Shown piece by piece: positions 35,365 through 42,141 of a DNA stretch of 64,000 bases; within the stretch, counting starts at the first letter, position 1; each line of letters begins with the position of its first letter. A program made the translations under genes and the position numbers. The notes beneath the pieces are model-generated. The model was given only the letters and a program-made list of their open reading frames with translations. It did not search any database and was not told where the DNA came from. This DNA is from Hymenobacter negativus (lineage in GTDB: Bacteria; Bacteroidota; Bacteroidia; Cytophagales; Hymenobacteraceae): positions 1 through 64,000 of the forward strand of contig NZ_JAEDAE010000004.1 in NCBI RefSeq assembly GCF_016056375.1, read 5' to 3'.

Positions 35365-37014
35365 TTACCTACGGCCGTAGCGCTGGCCGAAAAAATCGCC
35401 CTTATTCCAGGTAGGCCGGGCGGGGTCCTGCGCCACTTGGTAACCGATGAGGAAGCACAGCTGCACGTACTTGCGGCCGGCTTCGAAGTCGAAGCGGCCG
35501 TTGATGTCGTCCTGCGGCTTGTGGTAGGTAACGGCACGCCATTTCTGCACCTCCTCGCTGAGGTTGTTGCGTCCGTCGGCAGTTTTGTTGCCGTATTTGA
35601 TGTGCAGGGCCGGAATGCCAGCCGTCACGAAGCTGTACTGGTCGCTGCGGATGAAGCGGTTCTGCTCGGGCTCGGGGTCCTGCTCCAAGTCGATAGCCAT
35701 GTAGGCGCAGGCCTTTTTCACGGGCTCGATGAGCGTGGAATGCGGGGCTCCCAGCGCCACCACGCTCAGCAGCGGGGCAATGAGGGTGGGCATGTCCATG
35801 TTGATATCAGCCACAATTTTGGCCTTGGGCACGGTCGGGTTGGCCGCGAAGGCCGACGAGCCCAGCAGGCCCAGCTCCTCGCCGGTCATGAAGGCGAAAA
35901 GCATGGTGCGCTTCGGCTTGTCCTTTAGACGATAGTAGATTTTAGCGATTTCGAGCACACAGGCCACCCCCGAGGCGTTGTCGTGCGCGCCATTGTTGAT
36001 GGAGTCGCCTTTCACCGGGGCGGTCACGCCCAGGTGGTCGAGGTGGGCCGAGTGTACCACGTACTCGTCGCGCAGCTTCGCATCGGAGCCCACAAACTTG
36101 CCCACCACGTTGTAGCTCTCAATATCCTGATACCGGGACTGCGCGCTGGCGCTAATCGTAGCTTTCAGCCCCGCCGAGGCCGGCTTGCCGCTCCGAATGG
36201 CCGCAAACGCCTGCGTAGTATCGAGCCCCGAGGTTTGCAGCAGGCGCTGGAGCGTGGCAGCATTCACCGCCCCGTAGAACTGCTGCTGGCTGCCGGCCGC
36301 AAACGTGCGCGACACCGCCACTTTGCCATCGGCCCCAAGCACGCTATAGGTGCCGGCCTTGAGGTCGGGCAGGGCGCCGGCGTGGGCCGAGGCCAGGATA
36401 AATCCTACCGCGCCGTGGTTGATGGCCGCCTTCAGCAGTCCGGCCAAATCCTGGCTGGCCGAGGCCACGGTGGAGGCGAAGGTGCGGGGCGCGCCGCGCA
36501 CAATCATCACCACCTTGCCTTTCACGTCGAGGCCGGCGTAGTCGTCGTAGCCCAGCTCGGGGGCGCTGATGCCGAAACCGGCGAAGGCCAGCGGCGCATC
36601 CTGCACGCGGGTGGCGGGCAGCTCGGGGCTGGGGTACACTGCGTAGTCCTGGCCGGCGGCGAGGGGCAGGGCGGCCCCTTGCGCATCGCGGGCCACGAAG
36701 GTGGCCCCGGGCTGCAGGAAGGCACGCCGCAGGCGCACTTTCTGGATGAAGGTGCCGCCCTCGCCGGCGGGCTGCACGCCCAGGGTTTTGAGCTGCTGCG
36801 TCACGTAGTCGACGGCCATCTGGTAGCCGGGGGTGCCGGCCTTGCGGCCCAGCAGGCGGTCATCGGCCAGGTAGGCGATGTGGGCTTTGATGGCGGCGGG
36901 CTGCACCTGCTCCAGGGCTGCAGCCACGGGCTTGGGCACGGCAAGCGGGGCCTGCGCGGAGGAGGTGGCGCCCGAAAACAGCGCGACCAACAGGGTCGAA
37001 AGGGAAAGTCTCAT
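35365..37014 (-). CDS. M28-family zinc aminopeptidase with PA domain
   Basis: A 549-residue secreted peptidase with signal peptide ending near SSAQA (22). A protease-associated domain is inserted at about 130-290. The two-zinc site is complete: H324 in SAHLDHLG, bridging D345 in HDNASG, catalytic E379 and ligand E380 in GEELGLLGS, D407 in DINMD, and a His in VTYHKPQDD near residue 510. The family removes N-terminal residues from peptides. Location is the periplasm or outside; no sorting domain is present. It is single, with a 367-base gap upstream. Confidence 0.92.
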   Translation of the reverse strand: MRLSLSTLLVALFSGATSSAQAPLAVPKPVAAALEQVQPAAIKAHIAYLADDRLLGRKAGTPGYQMAVDYVTQQLKTLGVQPAGEGGTFIQKVRLRRAFLQPGATFVARDAQGAALPLAAGQDYAVYPSPELPATRVQDAPLAFAGFGISAPELGYDDYAGLDVKGKVVMIVRGAPRTFASTVASASQDLAGLLKAAINHGAVGFILASAHAGALPDLKAGTYSVLGADGKVAVSRTFAAGSQQQFYGAVNAATLQRLLQTSGLDTTQAFAAIRSGKPASAGLKATISASAQSRYQDIESYNVVGKFVGSDAKLRDEYVVHSAHLDHLGVTAPVKGDSINNGAHDNASGVACVLEIAKIYYRLKDKPKRTMLFAFMTGEELGLLGSSAFAANPTVPKAKIVADINMDMPTLIAPLLSVVALGAPHSTLIEPVKKACAYMAIDLEQDPEPEQNRFIRSDQYSFVTAGIPALHIKYGNKTADGRNNLSEEVQKWRAVTYHKPQDDINGRFDFEAGRKYVQLCFLIGYQVAQDPARPTWNKGDFFGQRYGRR

Positions 37015-37381
37015 GCCGTAAAGAAACGTCGGAGGCGAGCATCAGGGTAAAATATAACCTGCGCGTAACGTCCGGCGGTGGCCGGCCGACGATGGAAAAC
37101 GACACCCGTCACAATCGTTTTTGCCGGGGCCTATCCGCTAAAAACGACTTCGCCGCGCTCCGGTCGGGCCGGCTGCACGGGCCAGCGCATTGCAATAATC
37201 AGGACGAACTATACTGAGTAGCTTCGCGTTATTAGCCCTTGTCCCTATTTTATTAACTATCTTGAGGATATAAGCCCGTCATTTGGCGGGCGAGCCCCGG
37301 CCGCGTGGCCGCGCTTTTTGAGACTACCCACGCCCGCCCGGTTGGCCAGTCGGCCGGCTCCTTTGCTAAATAACTATCGCC
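37015..37381. other. Intergenic region between the M28 peptidase and DUF3850 genes
   Basis: This 367-base gap separates two divergent genes and should hold both promoters. The left part is GC-rich and the middle (around 37190-37260) is AT-rich. A GC-rich short inverted repeat GGCCGCG-TGGCCGCG is seen near 37297-37314. I see no RNA gene or protein that I would defend. Confidence 0.4.
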
Positions 37382-37738
37382 ATGACTACTTCCCTGCCTA
37401 CCTATTCCGATGCCATTACCCCCCAGTTTCAAATCACTGACCCCACGCATCGGCCAACCCACGACCTGAAGACCTGGCCCGCCTGTTTCGCGGCTGTGAA
37501 AGCCGGCAACAAACCCTTCGACGTGCGCCGGAACGAAGAAAATTTCCAGGTGGGCGACCTGCTCCTACTCCGCGAGTTCGAACCCGATAGTGAGCAGTAC
37601 ACCGGCCGCACCATCACGCGCTGGGTGAGCTACGTGCTGGAAGGCGGCCTGTTTGGCGTGCAGCCCGGCTGGTGCGTGCTGGGCTTTAGCCAGCTGGCCC
37701 CCATCCCCACGGGCCTAACTGATATCCGGCTTTGGTAA
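37382..37738 (+). CDS. DUF3850-domain protein (ASCH/PUA-like fold)
   Basis: A 118-residue protein. After a 26-residue leader the domain reads HDLKTWPACFAAVKAGNKPFDVRRN, VGDLLLLREFEP, TGRTITRWVSYVLEGG and FGVQPGWCVLGF. These match DUF3850, a small PUA/ASCH-related fold found mainly in phages and mobile DNA and thought to bind nucleic acid or modified bases. There are no other phage genes here, so this is an orphan, possibly a domesticated remnant. It is followed within 26 bases by an inverted repeat. Confidence 0.82.
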   Translation: MTTSLPTYSDAITPQFQITDPTHRPTHDLKTWPACFAAVKAGNKPFDVRRNEENFQVGDLLLLREFEPDSEQYTGRTITRWVSYVLEGGLFGVQPGWCVLGFSQLAPIPTGLTDIRLW

Positions 37739-37763
37739 CCGAAAGAAGAGTTATGGGTTAAGT

Positions 37764-37874
37764 CGTCTGTCATCCTGAGCGCAGCGAAGGACCTCATCGC
37801 GCTTGCGCCGGTTGATTTCACTGCAAACCGCTCGGCGGTGATAAGGTCCTTCGCTATGCTCAGGATGACAGACG
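37764..37874. repeat. Long inverted repeat, family A copy 3
   Basis: Arms of 35 bp (37764-37798 and 37840-37874) pair with about four mismatches. The left core is GAGCGCAGCG but the right arm has CGCTATGCTC, so this copy has lost perfect pairing. Its 41-base loop resembles that of copy 1. It lies between DUF3850 and the ABC transporter genes. Confidence 0.88.
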
Positions 37875-37905
37875 GTTAAAAACTCATTCCTCCAAACTCC
37901 CATCC

Positions 37906-38847
37906 ATGCCTGTTATCCGCGCCACTGGTTTGCGCAAGTCGTTTGGCGCGCACGCCGTGGTGCGGGACGTGTCGTTTGAGGTGGCGGCCGGTGAGACGCT
38001 GGTGTTGCTCGGCCCCAGCGGCTGCGGCAAAACCACGCTCCTCAAACTGCTCAACCGCCTGATTGAGCCGGACGGCGGCACCGTGGAAATCAACGGTGAA
38101 AACGTGCTGAGCCAGCGCCCCGAGGCGTTGCGTCGCGGCATGGGCTACGTCATTCAGCAGGTGGGACTGCTGCCGCACTACACCGTGGCCGAGAACATTG
38201 CGGTGGTGCCGCGCCTGCTGGGCCACGCCCCGGCCGCCATTGCGGCTCGCACCGAGGCGCTGCTCACGCGGCTGCACCTGCCGCCGGCGCGCTACGCCGG
38301 GCAGCTGCCGCACCAGCTTTCGGGCGGGCAGCAGCAGCGGGTGGGGCTGGCCCGCGCCCTGGCCGCCGACCCGCCCATCGTCTTGCTCGATGAGCCGTTC
38401 GGGGCCCTCGACCCGGTGACGCGGGCCAGCATCCGGCGCGAGTTTCGGGAGTTGGAAGAACTGAAAACCAAAACCGTGGTGCTCGTGACGCACGACGTAA
38501 CCGAAGCCTTCGAACTGGCCGACCGGATTATGCTGCTCGACGGCGGCCGGATTCAGCAGCTGGGCCCGCCCCGCGAGCTGCTGTTTCGGCCCGCCAATGG
38601 CTTTGTGCGGGACTTCTTCGCGGCCGAGCGGTTGGCGTTGCAGCTACGCACCCTCACGCTGAATGACATTTTTCGGGATAGTACAACCGACGACTCGGCG
38701 GCTTCTTTCGCAGCCAACATCACCGTGCACGAAGCCTTGGAAACCCTGACCAGCGGCAACGCGGCGGCTTTCCCGTTCACAGTAGCTCAATTGATGGCGG
38801 CCTTCGGCGAAGCGCTGCAACGGGAGGAGGACGGATGGAAACGGTAA
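37906..38847 (+). CDS. ABC transporter ATP-binding protein, glycine betaine/choline (OpuCA/ProV) type
   Basis: A 313-residue cytoplasmic ATPase. Walker A is GPSGCGKT (36-43), the Q-loop follows at [10 protein letters not shown], the signature is [15 protein letters not shown] (138-152), Walker B is IVLLDEP (158-164), and the H-loop is [10 protein letters not shown]. The best family match is the quaternary-amine uptake subfamily, supported by the next gene, which encodes its permease and binding domain. Instead of CBS osmosensor domains it has a short unrelated tail of about 75 residues. The stop overlaps the next start by 13 bases, implying translational coupling. Confidence 0.9.
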   Translation: MPVIRATGLRKSFGAHAVVRDVSFEVAAGETLVLLGPSGCGKTTLLKLLNRLIEPDGGTVEINGENVLSQRPEALRRGMGYVIQQVGLLPHYTVAENIAVVPRLLGHAPAAIAARTEALLTRLHLPPARYAGQLPHQLSGGQQQRVGLARALAADPPIVLLDEPFGALDPVTRASIRREFRELEELKTKTVVLVTHDVTEAFELADRIMLLDGGRIQQLGPPRELLFRPANGFVRDFFAAERLALQLRTLTLNDIFRDSTTDDSAASFAANITVHEALETLTSGNAAAFPFTVAQLMAAFGEALQREEDGWKR

Positions 38848-40406
38848 GCGCACTTTTCCTCTTCTGGCGCGAGCAGGCCGGCAAGCTGGGCGAGCAAACG
38901 GTGCAGCACATTGGCCTCACGGCGGGCTCGTTGCTGCTGGGGGTGCTGCTGGGCATGCCGCTGGGACTGTTTTTGTCGCGGCGGCCACGCTGGGCGCCGG
39001 CCGTGCTGGGAGTGGCTGGCGTGTTACAGACGGTGCCGAGCATTGCCCTGCTGGGCTTTCTGATTCCGCTGCTGGGAATTGGGCCGAAGCCGGCCATTTT
39101 CGCGCTGTTTCTGTATTCGCTGCTGCCCATCATCCGCAACACGTTCGAGGGCATTCGGGGCGTGCCGCCGGCCGTGGTGGAGGCCGCACGCGGCCTGGGC
39201 CTCACCGATGGGCAGGTGCTGCGGCGGGTAGAGCTGCCGCTGGCCCTGCCGGTGCTCATGGCCGGCATTCGCACGGCCACGGTGATAAACGTGGGCGTGG
39301 CCACGCTGGCGGCCTACGTGGCGGCGGGCGGGCTGGGCGAGTTCATCTTCGGTGGCATTGCCCTAAACAACCCCGTGATGATATTGGCCGGAACGCTGCC
39401 CGCCGCCGCGCTGGCGCTGGCGTTTGATGCGCTGCTGGGCGGCGTGCAGCGGCTGAGCACCGGGCGCCTGGCCCGGGTGGGCGTGGCGCTGCTGGCGGCG
39501 CTGCCGCTGCTGGGCGGGCTGTACCTGCTGCCCCAGGCCACGGGCCGGCTGCGGGCCGGGTTCAGCCCCGAGTTTGTGGGCCGGGCCGATGGCCTGCCGG
39601 GCCTCACCACCGCCTACGGCCTCACGCACCTGCCCAGCGTGGTGCTGGCTCCCGCCCTGGTGTATGAGGCCGCCCGTCACGCCGACGTGGACGTGATTGA
39701 CGGCTATAGCACCGACGGCCGCATCCGGGCCTACGGCCTGCGCGTGCTGCGCGACGACCGCCGCGTGTTTCCGCCCTACTACGCCGTGCCCGTGGTGCGG
39801 CCGGCCCTGCTGCGTGAGCACCCGGAGCTGGCAGAGGTGCTGGCTAAGCTCAATAATCAGATTTCGGATTCGGTGATGACGGATTTGAACTACCGGGCCG
39901 ACTACCTGCACCAGGACCCCAAGGCCATTGCCGAATATTTCCTGCGGCGGCGCGGGCTGTGGCAGGCGGCGCGGGCGGCCGTGGCCGGTGCGCCAGTAGT
40001 GAAGCTGGGCTCGAAGATTTTTGCCGAGCAATACATCCTGGCCGAAATGTACGCGGCCCTCATCCGGGGCAATACCGACCTGGCCGTGGAAACCAAAACC
40101 GGTCTGGGCGGCACCACCATCTGTTTCGAAGCTTTGCGGAGTGGGGCCATCGATATGTACCCCGAATACACCGGCACGGGGCTGCTGGTGCTGCTGCAGC
40201 CCCGCCCGGCGGTGGTCGATTCGCTGGGGGGCCGCCCGGCCGCGGTGCTGGGCTACGTGCGGGCCGAGTTCCGGCGGCGCTTCGGGCTGGAGTGGCTGCA
40301 GCCGCTGGGCTTCAACAACACTTACGCTCTGCTTATGCGCGGCCGGCAGGCCCGGGAGTTAGGCATAATGAGTGTGTCAGATTTGGGCGGGTATCTGCGC
40401 AGGTAG
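38835..40406 (+). CDS. ABC permease fused to a circularly permuted osmolyte-binding domain (OpuC/OsmF-like)
   Basis: A 523-residue fusion. Residues 1-205 are the permease with about six helices and the EAA loop EAARGLGLTDGQVLRRVELPLALP (116-139). A further helix at 213-232 leads to the binding domain. Its halves appear in reversed order. Residues 246-371 carry the usual C-terminal half (EFVGRADGLPGLTTAYGL, DVDVIDGYSTDGRI, VFPPYYAVPVVR, MTDLNYRADY). A linker (372-386) follows, and 387-523 carry the usual N-terminal half (VVKLGSKIFAEQYILAEM, GAIDMYPEYTGTGL, PLGFNNTYAL, SVSDLGGY). The join is at the expected hinge, and both halves look intact, so this is a permutation, not decay. Ligand is probably glycine betaine, choline or a related compound. 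Confidence 0.85.
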   Translation: METVSALFLFWREQAGKLGEQTVQHIGLTAGSLLLGVLLGMPLGLFLSRRPRWAPAVLGVAGVLQTVPSIALLGFLIPLLGIGPKPAIFALFLYSLLPIIRNTFEGIRGVPPAVVEAARGLGLTDGQVLRRVELPLALPVLMAGIRTATVINVGVATLAAYVAAGGLGEFIFGGIALNNPVMILAGTLPAAALALAFDALLGGVQRLSTGRLARVGVALLAALPLLGGLYLLPQATGRLRAGFSPEFVGRADGLPGLTTAYGLTHLPSVVLAPALVYEAARHADVDVIDGYSTDGRIRAYGLRVLRDDRRVFPPYYAVPVVRPALLREHPELAEVLAKLNNQISDSVMTDLNYRADYLHQDPKAIAEYFLRRRGLWQAARAAVAGAPVVKLGSKIFAEQYILAEMYAALIRGNTDLAVETKTGLGGTTICFEALRSGAIDMYPEYTGTGLLVLLQPRPAVVDSLGGRPAAVLGYVRAEFRRRFGLEWLQPLGFNNTYALLMRGRQARELGIMSVSDLGGYLRR

Positions 40407-40426
40407 CACGGGCTTTTGGTCCGCGC

Positions 40427-40434
40427 TACTTTTG
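40427..40434 (+). promoter_or_regulatory. -7 promoter element directly before the GNAT gene
   Basis: TACTTTTG inside CTACTTTTGCCC ends 4 bases before the ATG at 40439. With a Bacteroidota-type promoter the transcript would begin at or next to the ATG, giving a leaderless message. Confidence 0.5.
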
Positions 40435-40438
40435 CCCT

Positions 40439-40948
40439 ATGATTCTCGCCACCGCCACGCCCGCCGACGCTGCGCGCCTCACCCAGTTCGTGAATGCCGC
40501 CTACCGGGGCGACACTGCCCGCCAGGGCTGGACCACCGAAGCCGACCTGCTCGACGGCCAGCGCATCGACAAAGAAGGAATGCTGGAGATGCTGGCCCGG
40601 CCCGGTACCGCCATTCTGCTCTGCCAGGACGAAAGCGGGGAGCTGCTAGGCAGCTTTCACGCACAGGCCACAGGCGACTTGCTTTACCTCTCCATGTTGG
40701 CCGTGAACCCCACCGGCCAGGCCCAGGGTGTGGGCAAGTTCCTGCTGAATGCCGCTGAGGGCTACGGTCGTCAGCACGGCTGCACCACCAGCCGCATGAC
40801 CGTTATTTCCGTCCGCACCGAGCTGATTGCCTACTACGAGCGGCGCGGCTACCGCCTCACCGGGGCCACCGAGCCCTTCCCAACGGACCCGCGCTTCGGC
40901 ATTCCGAAGCAGCCGCTGGTGCTGCTGGTGCTGGAAAAGGCGCTGTAG
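40439..40948 (+). CDS. GNAT-family N-acetyltransferase
   Basis: A 169-residue cytosolic acetyltransferase. Motif A is LYLSMLAVNPTGQAQGVGKFLLNAAEGYGRQHG with the acetyl-CoA loop QGVGKF (R/Q-x-x-G-x-G/A), and motif B is IAYYERRGYRLTGATEPFP. The target is not predictable; the pattern ERRGY...PFP resembles small-molecule or antibiotic-type acetyltransferases with many members in Bacteroidota. The frame extends far upstream but the ATG at 40439 fits the family start (MILATATPADAARL) and sits right after a promoter box. Its stop TAG lies inside the left arm of a repeat. Confidence 0.88.
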   Translation: MILATATPADAARLTQFVNAAYRGDTARQGWTTEADLLDGQRIDKEGMLEMLARPGTAILLCQDESGELLGSFHAQATGDLLYLSMLAVNPTGQAQGVGKFLLNAAEGYGRQHGCTTSRMTVISVRTELIAYYERRGYRLTGATEPFPTDPRFGIPKQPLVLLVLEKAL

Positions 40949-41030
40949 AAACGCAATAGTTGGAGCCTCGCCGTTGAACGGTATTCTCCACGCAGTGCGA
41001 ATGTGGAGACAGAAAGTATTGCGTCTCTAC
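40944..41030. repeat. Nested palindromic repeat (family B) at the GNAT stop codon
   Basis: Outer arms GTAGAAACGCAATA (40944-40957) and TATTGCGTCTCTAC (41017-41030) pair with one mismatch. An inner perfect stem TCTCCAC (40985-40991) / GTGGAGA (41003-41009) is nested inside. The sequence is unrelated to the family A repeats. The left arm supplies the GNAT stop codon (TAG at 40946-40948), which suggests insertion at, or creation of, the gene's end. Confidence 0.8.
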
Positions 41031-41041
41031 AGCCCGGTTAC

Positions 41042-42100
41042 TCAACCCGCTTTCTGGTCGAAATCCAGCTGCACATCGCCGCCTACGGGGTAACCCGTGC
41101 AGGTAAGAACCAGCCCGCGGGCCAGCTCGCGGTCGGTGAGGACTTCGTTGGCGCTCATCCAGACCTGGCCCTGGGTGCAGCGCACGGCGCAGTTGCCGCA
41201 CTGGCCCACCTCGCAACTATAGGGCAGGCGGAGGCCGTACCGCCGGGCCGCTTGCAGAATGGTGATGGGGAACTGCACCCGTAGCCGGTGCGGCTGGCCG
41301 CGCATGAGCAACGTTACGTCGTGCGGCGCGGCATCGGGCGGCACGGCGGGCACCGGGGCCACGGCACTGGTAAAGAACAGCTCGCGCCGGATGCGGTCGA
41401 GCGGCAGGCCGGCTTCGTGCAGGCCGTAGGTGGCCATGCGCATGAAATTGATAGGCCCGCAGAGGTAGGCCAGGGTGCGTGCCGGGAAGCCGGGCACGAG
41501 TTGCGTCACGAGGGCCTGCAGCAGCTCCTTGTGCAGGTGAGCACGGTAGAGAACGGGGTCGTTGCTGAAAAACAACTCCAGTTGCAACCGCGCCGGAAAC
41601 GCCCGGGCCAGCGCCCGCAGCTCGTCCAGAAACAGCGAATCGGTAGCCGTGCGGTTGCTGTAGAGCAGTAGCACGGCCAGGTTTGGGCGCTGCATCAGCG
41701 TCGTTTTCAGCAAAGAAAAAAGCGGCGTGATGCCGCTGCCGGCGGCCACGAGCACGAGCTGCTGGTAAGCGGCTGCATCGGGCGGCAGGGTGAAAAACCC
41801 GCCCACGCCGCTGGTGCGCAGCACATCGCCCACCCGCACCTCATCGACCAGCCAGCGCGAAAACAGGCCGTTATCGACGCGGCGAATGGTGATGGCGGGC
41901 CGCGCATCCAGCGCCGGGGCCGAGCTGAACGAGTACGAGCGCCGCACCTCGGTCCCGTACACCTCGCGCACCAGCGTCAGGTATTGGCCAGCCTGATACG
42001 CAAGGGTTTCGCCGGGCAGCGGCTGCAGCACCAGCGTGCGGGCCGTGGGGCCGTGCTGGCGGATTTCGACAATCGTGAGCTGCTGATAGGGGGTTGACAT
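41042..42100 (-). CDS. PaaE-type FAD/2Fe-2S ferredoxin--NAD(P)H reductase
   Basis: A 352-residue cytosolic oxidoreductase. The FAD domain has RRSYSFSS (53-60), the NAD(P)H domain has GSGITP (121-126) and YLCGPINFM, and the C-terminal plant-type ferredoxin domain has cluster cysteines C296, C301, C304 and C334 (CEVGQCGNC ... LTCTGYP). The order FNR-then-ferredoxin matches PaaE and related electron-donor subunits, which pass electrons from NAD(P)H to an oxygenase or desaturase. No paa genes or oxygenase are next to it, so its partner is unknown. It lies on the same strand after the M1 peptidase, 41 bases apart. Confidence 0.9.
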   Translation of the reverse strand: MSTPYQQLTIVEIRQHGPTARTLVLQPLPGETLAYQAGQYLTLVREVYGTEVRRSYSFSSAPALDARPAITIRRVDNGLFSRWLVDEVRVGDVLRTSGVGGFFTLPPDAAAYQQLVLVAAGSGITPLFSLLKTTLMQRPNLAVLLLYSNRTATDSLFLDELRALARAFPARLQLELFFSNDPVLYRAHLHKELLQALVTQLVPGFPARTLAYLCGPINFMRMATYGLHEAGLPLDRIRRELFFTSAVAPVPAVPPDAAPHDVTLLMRGQPHRLRVQFPITILQAARRYGLRLPYSCEVGQCGNCAVRCTQGQVWMSANEVLTDRELARGLVLTCTGYPVGGDVQLDFDQKAG

Positions 42101-42141
42101 GGCTTCGCACGAAGTAGCAAGACGGAAAATTTACACCTTGC

